Shown here piece after piece: positions 1-12,500 of a stretch of DNA of 64,000 nucleotides. Origin of the DNA: Hyalella azteca (Eukaryota > Arthropoda > Malacostraca > Amphipoda > Hyalellidae); assembly GCF_000764305.2 (NCBI RefSeq), contig NW_025947451.1:186001-250000 (forward strand), in the 5' to 3' direction. The notes below the pieces were generated by a model. That model saw only the letters and a list, made by a program, of their open reading frames with translations, was not told the origin of the DNA and ran no database searches. The stretch's first letter is position 1, and each line of letters begins with the position of its first letter. A program made the position numbers and the translations under genes.

Positions 1-2850
1 TTTCAAAATAAGGTTTAGACAAACCATAGTTCAGGGAGACAGTAGAATTAAGGGTTTCGGCCACGGATTTCACCAAGAGTAAACCCTAATGTTTTTTATG
101 TCTGAAGACCCAGCTTCAACCTAAACTAACTTAACGTTAAACTTACCATGGATTGAACTTAGAACAATCTTACTTTAGCAGAACAATTAAAAAAATGAAT
201 AAAAATAAGAAACTTTAGGAAATTTCCCAAACAATTCCGGCGGCTTAATGCAGGCTATAGAGATGCCCTCAAGCGAAGCAAGCGCACTCTTGCTGCAACC
301 CGCACCCGGCAGCGTTGATTATCTGCCTGTTGTATCAGATACTTTATAAGCATTATTTGCAACTGTTGAGACATTCCAGGTAAACCCCGTAACTTGATCA
401 AGGTTTAATTCAGGTGCATGGGTACAGAAGGAGACCGCATATCGCTATTAGAGCGATTTGGTCGAAGCAGTTCGACCGATCTTGTCCGACCATCGGACCC
501 ATTGAACATAAAAGTCGTGGCTTATTGGGAGAAGAAATTAAGATATATATATATATGTACCCTTAAATTATCATCCCATTGAGGCCAGAAATAATCGTAT
601 TGATTTATCTTAATTTGAGAGAAGATACTTGTTGTTCCACATACATATCCTTAAAAATATCTATGATTTCTCGCTAATTTCTGGACATTTGATCAATTCT
701 GGATTGGACGGTTGCAAAACCTCCTCCCTTGTTACAGAGCCGAGCATGAAATTTGGAGAAACTGTAACTGTAACTAAAAAATTAGGCAATATAATTTCAC
801 GAGCTGAGGTTGACGTTTCCCGGTACGTACGTCAACGGACGAGAGTTTAACTTTCTTGACTGTCAGTCAACAGAGTAAAAAGCATGATATATTCCATTTT
901 ACTTTCACCGATAGATTTGAAGAGACAACTTTTAACCACGCCGACAAAGCGCTCTCAAGAGTAAACCGCCAAAGAAAGTGAAGGTCTCTCAAATAACAGC
1001 GAGATTTTCATCTAACATCGTAGCCAACAAATCTAGATTGCCGTCCAAAAATCCAGATTCAAACTGTCCACAGCAAAATGCTTCACGCCCTGCTCGCGGA
1101 GAAGTATTCACCTGTACTCGTTTAAATTAAAATCTCTAATTTTAAATCTGACGAAAATTCAAGCTTCCTCAAAACTTTTATTGCAATCAAGTACGTTGCT
1201 CACCCGAGTCTGTCAAAAACTGCGATTGAATACTTGAACTTAATCACCTTTGAAGACCGGAAGAGTGGCGGTTGGCAAGACATACCCTGACCTTTATAAA
1301 ATCTTATGCAGAATTGAAACAAAGATTCTATTGCGTCTGCGATTAATTTGCGCGTGAAAAAAGAGCTGAAACGAGTTTTTGGTTTTGCAGCATTTGAATT
1401 CGTGTTGCATGACCTTCTTACAAGAATCCCCAACAAGCTTCAAGCTGGAATAAATGAAAGAAATCTTTAGTTCGACACAGCGACCTTTCCTACTTTGAAA
1501 CGAAGGGTATAGGCAGTGCAATAAGTTCTAAGTCCGTGAGTGAAGCAAAACTTACAAGCTACTATTCTTTGATCATTCGTTATAGCAGGATTTGAAAACT
1601 TGCGGAAGAAGTTTTATGACATGATGAAATATCTGGACACTTTGCCTGTCAAATTCAAAGTATAGTTATGACATCAACGTAATTATCAAATATTTGAAAA
1701 ATTCAAGGATTGCTTGTGCAGAGTTTTCGTGGAAGTTCTAGTTGGTAAGTCAAAGGAATTTTAGAAAAATCACGTTACTTACCAATACATTTAAAGCATT
1801 CTCCCCCAGAGCGTCGCAACATAAATTTTCAGATAAGGAAGAATTCCACTCAATTCACTCTTGAATAGTTTCGTTTCGAACTCACTGACGACTGTGATCT
1901 TGTTTAGGAATGCAAGGGTAAAAAAATGTATAGCAACTTGATAGTTTCCACCATTAATAGACAAATGTTTAAGGAAATTTCCAGCATGTCCCAAAATATA
2001 TCAATTCAAGAACGGCAATTTAGCAAATTTAAATCGAGGTATTTCCAATTCAAGCAATTGTATCATTGAAATGGGTAATGAAGATATGGAACTTGAAATG
2101 ACGAACTTTTCCACACTAAACGAATCAATTTTAAAAGCTGTGGGAGTATAACATCTTGACACAAGATTGAAGTATTAGAAACTTGCTTGTTTTCATTTCA
2201 CAAAACATTTAATCTCAAGTTGGCGTTGGTCGAGTCGCTACATTTACCTTCCATAAACGCGTTGGTGATTTTCTTGTCCCAAAGTCTGATGGCTTTCAAG
2301 TTCCGCAGTACCTTAACAAAACTGTAGATAATCGGGCACTCAATTTAAAGGATAGACTAATCACAGTTTAAGGAAGATAATAGACTTAACCTTCTACCGC
2401 CTGACATGCGTAACCGGAGCAATATTGTCACAAACCTACTAAAAGGACACGTTCCAGTGAGCGCAAAATGACTTTTACTGATGGTTGACGCCACGTACGA
2501 CAACTGTTGCGCTTCTCTGTTGCTCTCAACAAAGAAAATTTTTTCTGTTGCACACAAACGTGAAACGTCCGCGGGTTGCTGTACTCGCTAACTTACGTAT
2601 AATTTAAGTTGAAAGTTATGTTCCCGGAGAGTGACATACGGCGCTAGAGGGTTAAGGTTGACTGCTGATGAAGTATCGGTGCCGGACGACCGGCTGACTG
2701 TCGGTCACAACAGCATTCAGGTGCGATTACGTACGGCGGCATATCAGTCCAAGATTTTTATTCCCGGAAATCTGACTAGCTACCCTAACATTAAAGGTAC
2801 TCTAGATTAAAATAAAAACTATAATCTTATTTTAGCAAATCAATATTGAA
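1..2850. other. Intergenic, no gene recognised
   Basis: AT-rich sequence with short broken ORFs on both strands. The stretch 1200-2560 looks like worn-out coding sequence of a mobile element, but I could not name a family. No splice-linked conserved peptide found. Confidence 0.5.
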
Positions 2851-2929
2851 AGAATAAACAAAAATAAGAAACGGTGGGGAATTTCCCACACCGTTTAGCC
2901 TTCCCCAGCCAATCCTTAGCTTTCCTCAG

Positions 2930-4700
2930 ACATTTTTAAGGTATCCTCCAGCCTTCCTCGGTAACTTTTGAACCTTCCATCGCTCCTCTGCCTTTCACAA
3001 GCTTCCGAGAATTCCTCAGCAACTCTTTAGCCTTCTTCAGCAACTCCTTAATCCTCCGTTGCACCTCCTTAGCCTTTCTAAGCAACTCCTTGGCCTTCCT
3101 AAGAAATTCCTTAGCCTTCTTCAACAACTACTTAGCTTTCTTTTATATTTCCGTGTCATTCCTTAACCTTCTCGCCTTCTCCAGCCACATTAATTTTACC
3201 ATCCTCAACTTACAACAGACATTCATACTCTTTCTTAATTAAGCTTCCTCAGCCTTATTCATACCTTATAACCTCTCCGATAGTGACATTCAGCCTTCTT
3301 CATCCATCTCCTTGATCTCATGTTCTTCCCCTCTCATGCATATCAAATTATTTTATAGACTTTTCCGGCCTTCCTCTGCCTTTCTTGACCTTCTGACGTC
3401 TTCTTTAGCCTTCCACAGCCTTTTCATACCCGTCCCGACTTTTCCAAATACCAATTCTGATATTTTGCATACCCCAGCCGTCCCTAGCTTCCCCATTCAA
3501 TCCCCAGCCTACGGCAGGCTACCCCAGCCACCCCCAGCCTACCCCAGCTTTCTCCATCCACCACTTGGCAGTCCTGACCTTCCAGCAGGCATCAGCCTCT
3601 ATGGTCTTCCTCATCCATAGCCTCATATTTAATCCTAAGCTTCGCCCCACCGTCCCCAACCAATTTAAACCGTTCCTTTGCTTCCCCACATACACGACCG
3701 CATTCCTGGCCTGGAAGAGTTGAATTCAATCTCCAGGATCGATAAAACTTCTGCAAGTTTACATGAAATCTGAACCATCATCTAAAACTTCTTCAAAACC
3801 TGGACCATCATCTAAAACTTCCCCAAACCCTGAACCATCAAATAAAACTTTCCTAAAACTTGAACCTTCACACAAAACTTCCCCAAATCGTGAACCATCG
3901 TCAAAAACTTCCCCAAAACTTGAACCATCATCCAAGCCTTTCCAAAGCCCATGGTCTGCAAAATCCACCCTATTTTCCTTCGACCTGTAAAATTTTCCTA
4001 AACTGTGCCCAGGTCTGATTAGGTTTTCCATAATTCTGCAAGATCTGTCGAATTCTGCCTAACTTTCCCCAGAACTGCATCAACTTCCCGAACTTTCCCC
4101 AGGCCTGTACCAACTTCCCGAACTTTCCCCAGACCTGCACCAACTTCCCGAACTTTCCCCAGACCTGCACCATTTTCCCAAACTTTCCCTAGACCTGCAC
4201 CAACTTCCCGAACTTTCCCCAAACCTGCACTAACTTTCCGCACTTTCCTCAGACCTGCATCAACTTCCCGAACTTTCCCCAGGCCTGTACCAACTTCCCG
4301 CACTTTCCTGCACCAAATTCCCGAACTTTCCGCAGACCAGCACCATCTTCCCGAACTTTCCCCAGACCTGCACCAACTTTCTGAACTTTCCCAGACCTGC
4401 ACCAAATTCCTGAACTTTCTCCAGACCTGCTCCAACTTCCCGAACTTTCCCCAGACCTGCACCAACTTCCCGAATTTTCCCCAGACCTGCACCAACTTCC
4501 CGAACTTTCCCCAGACCTGCACCAAATTCCTGAATTTTCCCCAGACCTGCTCCAACTTTCCGAACTTTCCCCAGACATGCACCAAATTCCTGAACTTTCC
4601 CCAGACCTGCTCCAACTTCCCGAACTTTCCCCAGACCTGCACCAACTTCCCGAACTTTCTCCAGACCTGCACCAACTTCCCGAATTTTCCTCAGACCTCA
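2930..4700. repeat. Pyrimidine-rich minisatellites
   Basis: Three successive arrays: CCTTAGCCTTCCTAAGCAAC-like units (2930-3130), CCATCATCTAAAACTTCCCC-like units of about 30 bp (3770-3950), and a regular 30-bp unit with CCAGACCTGCACCAACTTCC (4062-4700, about 20 copies). ORFs across them are repeat translations. Confidence 0.85.
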
Positions 4701-5100
4701 AGAATTTGTTCCTAATTTCGACTCAGACATGCAGAATCTCCCCAAACTTCCCCATGATCTTGCCTCCATTCAAGTCTTCTCTCTACGTCCACCCAAACTC
4801 TACCTCCCCAGTCTCCAAGCCTCCCGCCTCCTCCACCAATCCTCCCTTACCACACACCCACACCCCTCCTTCCCCACCAGCCCTACTACCCTCTCCTTTC
4901 TCCATCCCCCAACTCCTCTCTTCCCCACAATTCTCCATGCACTACTCCTCTCCTTCTCCACCTGTGCATAGTCTATTCCGGGCCCCGCTGGTGCGCAGAA
5001 GCGAGGTTCTCAGGAGGATGAGAACGCCAGCATTGGATAAATTTAATTATTGGAATTAGAGAATATCGTCGCACACATCAATAGGGAATTGGAGGATCAC

Positions 5101-5619
5101 CGACGTACAGTGACGTACACTGACGTACACTGGCGTACACTGGCGTACACTGACGTACACTGGCGTACACTGGCGTACACTGACGTACACTGACGTACAC
5201 TGACGTACACTGACGTACACTGACGTACACTGGCGTACACTGACGTACACTGGCGTAAACTGGCGTACACTGGCGTACACTAGCGTACACTGACGTACAC
5301 TGGCGTACACTGACGTACACTGGTGTACACTGACATACACTGGCGTACACTGACGTACACTGGCGTACACTGACGTACACTAGCGTACACTGACGTACAC
5401 TGACGTGCATTGGCATACACTGGCGTACACTGACGTACACTGGCATACACTGGCGTACACGGGCGTACACTGGCGTACACTGACGTACACTGATGTACAC
5501 TGACGTACACTGACGTACACTTACGTACACTGACGTACACTGACGTACACTGACGTACACTGACGTACACTGACGTACACTGGCGTACACTGGCGTACAC
5601 TGGCGTACACTGACGTACA
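5101..5619. repeat. 10-bp GTACACTGRC array
   Basis: About 52 copies of TGACGTACAC / TGGCGTACAC, truncated by the N at 5620. The R position alternates irregularly, which would give a variable map of the array. Confidence 0.95.
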
Positions 5620-5620
5620 N

Positions 5621-5720
5621 AGCACATGTTACGCTGTGCAGTACATGTTACGCTTTGCAGCACATGTTTCAGTATGCAGAACATGGTACGTTGTACAGCT
5701 CATGTTACGTTGTGCAGTAC
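5621..5720 (+). repeat. Exact 100-base copy of 7988-8087 (artefact)
   Basis: Identical by eye to 7988-8087, bounded by the N at 5620 and the adapter at 5721. Best read as a junction read used to fill a gap. Confidence 0.93.
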
Positions 5721-5758
5721 CTGTCTCTTATACACATCTAGATGTGTATAAGAGACAG
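5721..5758. other. Nextera mate-pair junction adapter (artefact)
   Basis: A perfect 38-base palindrome made of two head-to-head 19-base Tn5 mosaic ends (CTGTCTCTTATACACATCT and its reverse complement). This is the synthetic circularisation adapter, not genomic DNA. Confidence 0.98.
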
Positions 5759-5925
5759 GTCCTGGTGGGTTGGGGTGGGCTGTCCCTCCATGCCCTTGTG
5801 GGTTGGGGTGGGCTGCCCCTCCATGCCCTTGTGGGTTGGGGTGGGCTGTCCCTCCATGCCCTGGTGGGTTGGGGTGGGCTGCCCTCCATGCCCTGGTGGG
5901 TTGGGGTGGGCTGTTGCTGGTTCTC
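5759..5925. repeat. 31-bp array
   Basis: Five units containing GTGGGTTGGGGTGGGCTG and CCTCCATGCCCT, immediately right of the first adapter. G-rich on the plus strand. Confidence 0.9.
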
Positions 5926-6399
5926 GTTTGCAGTGAGCATCACTAATGATATTCGTATCGGTATTGCAAGTCATTTTGTGAAGCATCCATCTTGACTTCA
6001 GTGCTATTCCTACCTGAAAATTTTGTATTTATGCCTAATCATCATGCAATGCTATTCATACCAGAAAACTTTGTATTTATGCTGCATCATCATGCAATGC
6101 TATTCCTACCAGACTCGTGTTATTCAAACATGAATTGCCTATTGAAGGGTTAACGCTATTCCTATGGAGAGGCCCTACGGGAGACAGCGACCTGATGGTC
6201 TGAAGGTCAGTACATTTAAGGTGTGTATGTGTACATACACCATACAAGGAGGTGTGTATGTGTACACACACACACAGGCAGTACACACGCTGTGCACACA
6301 TAGGCAGCACCAGACGCTGCGTCGGTGCTCCGCCGCCACCACGTCTACCGCCGCCCAGACAGCCCGCCGCCATACCGGCGGCCTGCGCGCTCAACTATC

Positions 6400-7240
6400 T
6401 TATACGATTGTTGTGTATAGCATTATAGGTATACTATATCATTATTATAGTTCATAATATTATTAGAGATCATGTTATAATTATAGCTCATAATATATAC
6501 TGTTCCTATACGTTTGCTGTGTATATCATTATAGGTTATTTGTTATAGATATATTACTTCATTAATATTGTTCAAATATTATTAGAGATAATGTTATAAT
6601 AATTATAGCTTATAATATTATACTGTTCCTATACGTTTGTTGTGTATATCAGTTCATATTATTATAAGTACATATAATGTTATAGCTCATAATATTATAC
6701 TGTTCCTATACGATTGCTGTGTATATCATTATAAGCCATATTATTATAGGTATATTATATCCATTAATATAGCTCATAATTATAACAAATATTATAATAA
6801 AAAATAAATATTATTATAAGTATATATTATATTAGTTCTCCCATACGCTTTGGTTTGTATATCATTCCAGGTCATATCATTATAGATAACAGAACATTAT
6901 CAAAATAACATTACAGATCATTATAATTTAAATTTTCAATGTCTCTACAATATAATACGCCATCAAATTTTTTGATGAGACCTGAATATTTATACCGAAT
7001 CTATGAAATGAACTACGTACTATTGTATGAAATTTGTTAAGAATCTATGAAACTTGTTAGCAATGTATGGAATTTGTTAAGAATGTATGAAATTTGTTAA
7101 GAATGTATGGAATTTGAAATGAATGCATGAAATTGGTTAAGAATGTGTGAAATTTGTTAAGAATATATAAAATTTGTTAAGAATGTACGAAATTTGTTAA
7201 GAATTTATGAAATTGGTTACTAATATGGTAAGTTCTTCAC
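6400..7240. repeat. AT-rich repeats
   Basis: 6400-6850 has diverged copies of a unit with CCTATACGNTTGNTGTGTATATCATTATAG; 7020-7240 is an array of about 20 bp, GAATGTATGAAATTTGTTAA, some 11 copies. Confidence 0.8.
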
Positions 7241-7827
7241 TCATGAATGAAATTGACCACTAATGAATGTGTAGCGGCGTCCTCAGCTTTGTGAGGTCAG
7301 TGAATGTATGAAAATGTTGGTAAATGAAATAAATGAAGATGAATTGGAAAATTATTGTGTTGGTAAATGAATGCAATGGTAAAGCCTTATAGGCTGAGAC
7401 GATGTTTTGAACACTTGGTTTACGGAGATTTAATTGAAAGTTACATATTTTATGTTCATGTAAATAATAAAATTTTTGGCAATGAATCCAATAACTTCTA
7501 ACTAACATTTCGATGCGAGAATATAACATGAGTAATTCATAGAAATTATTGATGAATAACCAATTATTCTGAGTATGACATTAACGCACCGAAATATTTC
7601 GTCACAAGATAAATCTGAACTTTAGTTAAGGAATGAGCTGTATGGCAAACTTTAGTAAGGTTAAAAAAATTACGTGAAATTGCGATTTCAGAGCGAATGC
7701 CGATCCCTGCTGAAGTTCCAATAAAGGGAAATGAAACTGCTTGCACAATCAAGTTTATTTTTTTTTTCTCGTTGCAGAAATAGTTTTTTTTGCAACAATG
7801 AGAGATTTTACATGCATCACTTAAGCT

Positions 7828-8150
7828 GGTGGCAGCGAGGCTGTGCAGCTGATGGGTGGCAGTTCAGGTGGTGGCAGCGAGGCTGTGCAGCTGATGGGTG
7901 GCAGTTCAGGTGGTGGCAGCGAGGCTGTGCAGCTGATGAGTGGCAGTTCAGGTGGTGGCAGCGAGGCTGTGCAGCTGATGATTGTACAGCACATGTTACG
8001 CTGTGCAGTACATGTTACGCTTTGCAGCACATGTTTCAGTATGCAGAACATGGTACGTTGTACAGCTCATGTTACGTTGTGCAGTACAAGTTACACTGTG
8101 CAGCACATGTTACACTGTGCAGCACATGTTACTCGGTGCATAACATGATA
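7828..8150. repeat. 39-bp array followed by GCAGCACATGTTAC repeats
   Basis: Four units of GGTGGCAGCGAGGCTGTGCA-type (7828-7981), then 18-20 bp units with GTGCAGTACATGTTACRC (7985-8150), directly left of the Penelope-like fragment. Confidence 0.88.
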
Positions 8151-8660
8151 TTTATTGAACAAAACTTTCAATTCCTTAGCCTTAGTCTCAGATGCTCTGC
8201 CGAAGTAGGGAAAAGAACAAAAAATGAGACACTGGTTATGGAATTGAAAGTTTTGTTCAACAAATATCTTCCGAATGTCAATCTGCACGTAGTGTTGGTG
8301 AATAACTTTAAAATCGGCTCGTTCTTCAAGCATAAAGATACTCTCCCGCTTTTTATGCGTTCGTCCCTAGTATATAGATACAGTTGTGCGCAGTGCGCAT
8401 CAGCGTGCGTCGGTATGAAGTCTCGCAATTTTTGCACTAGGCTGGCGGAGCATTAGGGCAGAAGTTTTAGAACGGGAACATTACTTGAGCATCCTCCTCA
8501 TTCAGCTGTGCGCGTCCAAGTCGAGCAGTGCAATTAATGTTCGGTGTCGGAGAGTGATTGTAGAGTTTTAGCTTTCATGACCGGTATTTCTGACCTACGA
8601 ATTTTAGAATCCCTGTATATTTTTAAACAGAACCTAGTTTAAATGCAGCCTTCAGCTCCA
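8150..8660 (+). pseudogene. Penelope-like retroelement, 3' fragment (copy 1)
   Basis: Codes for an end-of-RT segment (ELKVLFNKYLPNVNLHV, FKIGSFFKHKDTLP) followed by a GIY-YIG-like endonuclease signature: VYRYSCAQCASACVGM and RLAEH. A TAG follows EH, but the same frame resumes as GRSFRTGTLL and PPHSAVRV, then further stops; later [14 protein letters not shown]. Degenerate and 5'-truncated. Confidence 0.8.
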
Positions 8661-9109
8661 ACAGTTAACTGTTAACTGCCTTATTACGAAATGAATAAAT
8701 TAAGAACTTGAAATTTTTACCGTCACTGCACAGTTGTAAGTTTAACTTTTTTGTCGAATTTGAAGGTCATAACGTATTTTGGACAGTTATATAGGTTAAT
8801 TACGTAATTTAGTAACAACAAAACACAATATACCTGACATATATACAATCCTGCACAGTTGTGAACTTATAGCGGAAATTTTCATCGGAGACCTAATTCA
8901 GACACAACCAATCTCATTGATACTATACTTAACCGTCACTGCATTAATATTTAATAATTGAAAGTGATTGGGAACCATTAATACCTTCAATGTCAGCGCA
9001 TTATGTGCTACACACAAGTATACAGCTAAGCATGTGCTGCACTGCGTTACGTGTTCTTCACAGCGTAAATTGCGATGCACAGTTTAAAATTTGCTGTAAA
9101 GTGAAACAT

Positions 9110-9414
9110 GTTACGGGACTTACCTTGGTGTCACGGAACTTTCCTCAGTGCCGCGGGACTAGCCTTTGTGTCACGGGACTGACCCTCAGGTCACGGGACA
9201 GACCTTAAAGTCACGGGACTGGCCTTCAGGTCACGGATCTGGCCTTCAGGTCACGGGACTAGCCTTAGTGTCACGGGACTGACCTCCAGGTCACGGGACT
9301 GACCTTCAGGTCACGGGGCTGGCCTTCAGGTCACGGATCTGGCCTTCAGGTCACGGGACTAGCCTTAGTGTCACTGGATTGACCTCCAGGTCACGGGACT
9401 GACCTTCAGGTCAC
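9110..9414. repeat. 20-bp array at the NWD exon 33 donor/stop
   Basis: About 15 copies of TCACGGGACTGACCTTCAGG. On the minus strand each unit reads CCC|GTGACCTGAAGG, matching the exon 33 edge. Confidence 0.88.
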
Positions 9415-9593
9415 GGGACGGCAGACGAGCGAGTATGTGACGGCTGGACGGGTTGATAGGGTCGACAATGGTTAGACAGGTGACGCAGCCGTCCACCGTC
9501 CCCAGGACGACGTTGGCGCCGTCCACACTGCACGCTATGCCCGTCAGCTCGGCCTGGACGCGGTAGTTGGCGATCATCGTCCCGTCCGCGACC
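9371..9593 (-). CDS. NWD exon 33, probable last exon
   Basis: Encodes [15 protein letters not shown] to [10 protein letters not shown]. At 9414 a GT follows CCGTCCC, so the exon may splice at 9415; if not, the frame runs 14 more residues into the minisatellite and stops at TGA, 9371-9373. I found no convincing further exon to the left. Acceptor TGTTCGCAG. Confidence 0.85.
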
Positions 9594-12500
9594 CTGCGAA
9601 CACCGGCGGTGTTGAACGCAACTGGGCCTATACTTCCAAAAAAAGTTAAGAGATCGTAAGTTCATCAGCCAATCATTGACGTTCTTTCACGCAAAATCCA
9701 CCAATCATAGACAAGAAAATAGAACGTAAGTACTTACGTTCACTTAGCTAGTTTTGAAAGTATGGCTCCAGCGCCCATACTTCCAAAAAAAGTTAAGAGA
9801 TCGTTAGTTCATCAGCCAATCATTGACGGCCTTTCAAGCAAAATCCACCAATCATAGACAAGAAAATAGAACGTTAGTACTTACGTTCACTTAGCTAGTT
9901 TTGAAAGTATGGCCCCTGATCACTGGGACATCACTTAACATCAGCGATAACAACATTAATGAAGCACTTTGTGCCGCTGGGAACCTGCTCTCACTACCGA
10001 GGAACATCTGGTCAGTTACTATTGGCGATCATCGTCCCGTCCGCCACCCTGCGAACAGCGGCGGTGTTAGAATAAAATAGAATGGAAGTGTCGCATTGAA
10101 GAAATAGGCCCATGGCCTGTCGCCGATTCGGGTACTTTTCGTGACTTGATTCACAAGGGATCCGGCCTTTGGAACCCGATCTTTCCATAACTGACGATTG
10201 ATTGAGATAACTGCTCGCCTTATTGGCTGGTCCGTAAGGTGCTTGGCATTTCAAGACTGAACATTGCTCAGTTGTGCTGAACACAACTGAGCGCAATGAT
10301 GCGCAGCGGTGTTAGGGACATCACTGGACATCAGCGAACACCATTAATGAAGCATATTCTGACACTGGGAACTTACTCTCACTGCCGGGGAACGTCTGGT
10401 CACCGAGACCATTTGCCCCACCTATAGACACACGAATAGTCGATATCCCCTTGGGCTAGTATGAGATACTGCCTACATCTAGCGCCAAACTTCATGCCCT
10501 AATTGAGCACTAGAATGGTTTTCATATACCCGCTTCAGGTGAGGACGATTCCGCACCTGAATACTCGCATGGTTTTCCTCCCCTCGTGGTGGTAGAGGAT
10601 GATTTCTCACCTGAACACCCGAATGGCTTTCTTCCCCCTATTGTAGTAGAGGACGCTTCCTCACCTGAGAACCCTAATGTTTTTCTTTCCCCCCTCTTAG
10701 TAAAAGACGTTGCCTCACCGCATGAACACTCGAATGGTTTTCCTCCCCCGCGGTTAGAAGAGAACGTTTCCTCACCTGAACACCCGAATGGTTTTCCTCC
10801 CGCCGTGGTAGTAGAGGACGTATTCGTCGGTCTTGGTGAACATGCAGATGACAGTGAACACCCCTTCGGCCACCCGAGGTATCAGCGTCCGCACCGACGT
10901 CCCGTGTCGGAGCTCCAGCAGTTCCAGTCCTCCTCGAGCGGGGGCGAAGAGGCCGTAACGACCGTCGCTTGTCACCTGATAAATAGAAAATACTAATGAT
11001 ATTTTTTTAGATAAGTAATATAACAAACAATGTTAGCACCCCAACTTGTGAACCACCCATTCGCCAATTTTGACAACCTACTCGTACAAATTCTCTTATC
11101 CATTTTATCACTCCACAATAGTGGCCAGTTATGGTTTTCAAATCGTAGGCCATGGCCCTTAACTATGGATCATGAGCCTTTTTATGGGGGGAGGGGATGG
11201 AGGACCCAAATTGCGCACCATATTGATCTTGCCGAAATCGAAGTTAACTGAATTTTTAGTGAAATACCTGCCCATGATGCAATATGTAAAAGAATCGCAA
11301 ATATAATGATTTTCTACATTTAGAACAGTCAGAAATCTCATTTATAGCGAACAAATGCTACAATACATATCTTTGGAAAGGAATATCTAGCATGTTCGGC
11401 CCGAAGTCAAGATTTGCCACTGGTCAAGAGGAAGAATTTGGAAGTCAATACAACACAATGTATGCTCCGCATTGAGGCTATGGTTCCCAAGACGCTTCTT
11501 GTTGCCTTCTAAATCACATTGAAAATTAAACTTTGGTACGCATCGTCAACCTAATGAAAAGAGTAGAACTGAACACCATGATTTTTTTGTATGTTGCCCT
11601 AAGACATGAAATCTGCCCACTGAGACCTCACCAAGACATCTGTGTGCTGTTAACCTGCAGAGGTAATATTCTTGATAGTGTATTTTTAACTGATAGATGA
11701 ATTGTTGATAGTGTCCGGTGTATTAGGCGTCTCGTTCTATTCACTATAATTATATTTTAAGATTAGATCATCTGTAATTGAGACGTAATATTCACTAGAT
11801 GTGACAGAGATTGATGGAAACGTACTAGACTTGAGTCAGCATTGACAACATCACGTGGCAGATCACGCGATCAAGACCTCAGTAGTGGGCGGAAGCCGTG
11901 ATTCTATAAAAGGCTGGAAACCTTAGTAATTAGGCCGCGAGTAACTGATGGCTTGATCGCGTGATCAGTCACGAGATATTGTCTATGCCGACTCAGGCCT
12001 AGTACTTTTCCATCAATCTCTGCCACATCTAGTGAATGTTTCGCCTCAATTACCGATGTTTAATCGTAGAATATAATGGCAATGAATAGAATGAGACGCC
12101 AGATTGATACCGGACAATAGTTAAGGTCTTTCAAAATGAGAAAAGGAAACAATTGTTGCAGGATATCTGGTAGCTGATTCAATGCAGTCCCGCCTACTTA
12201 AAATACGTGATTCAAGCTTTGAATAGATTCAACCGACTACTACAGGGCGAGATTCTATGACCACCATACCAGATCAAAGATGCCATTGAGGCTGTCATAG
12301 ACAAGCAAACTCGATCTCTGGAAAATGAAAGTCGGATGCTGTCCCGGTATCTATCTGTACGAGGTCGACGTAGAATAACACCTTACATTTGAGAGGCGGC
12401 AAGATGTCATGAAACACTTGTTAATCCGCCTAGACCCTAGAATGTGTTCAGACGTTATTTCCAGAATAGTGATATAAATGGGAATGTTCATATGGTTCAT

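Noticed and set aside
1200..2560. Possible transposase or RT coding region
   Set aside because: Several short frames look protein-like, but no family motif could be assigned and stops interrupt every frame.
4019..4701. WGKFGKLVQV-repeat ORF of 218 residues, minus strand
   Set aside because: Pure translation of the 30-bp array with overlapping ORFs in other frames.
5056..5684. VYVSVRQCTP-repeat ORFs
   Set aside because: 10-bp array translated in rotating frames; also runs into an assembly artefact.
5721..5758. Bacterial Tn5-type transposon insertion
   Set aside because: Only the 19-base mosaic ends are present head to head with no transposon body; this is library adapter.
7260..7752. Two minus-strand ORFs of 89 and 62 residues as NWD terminal exons
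   Set aside because: No similarity to the expected C-terminus and no phase-matched acceptor.
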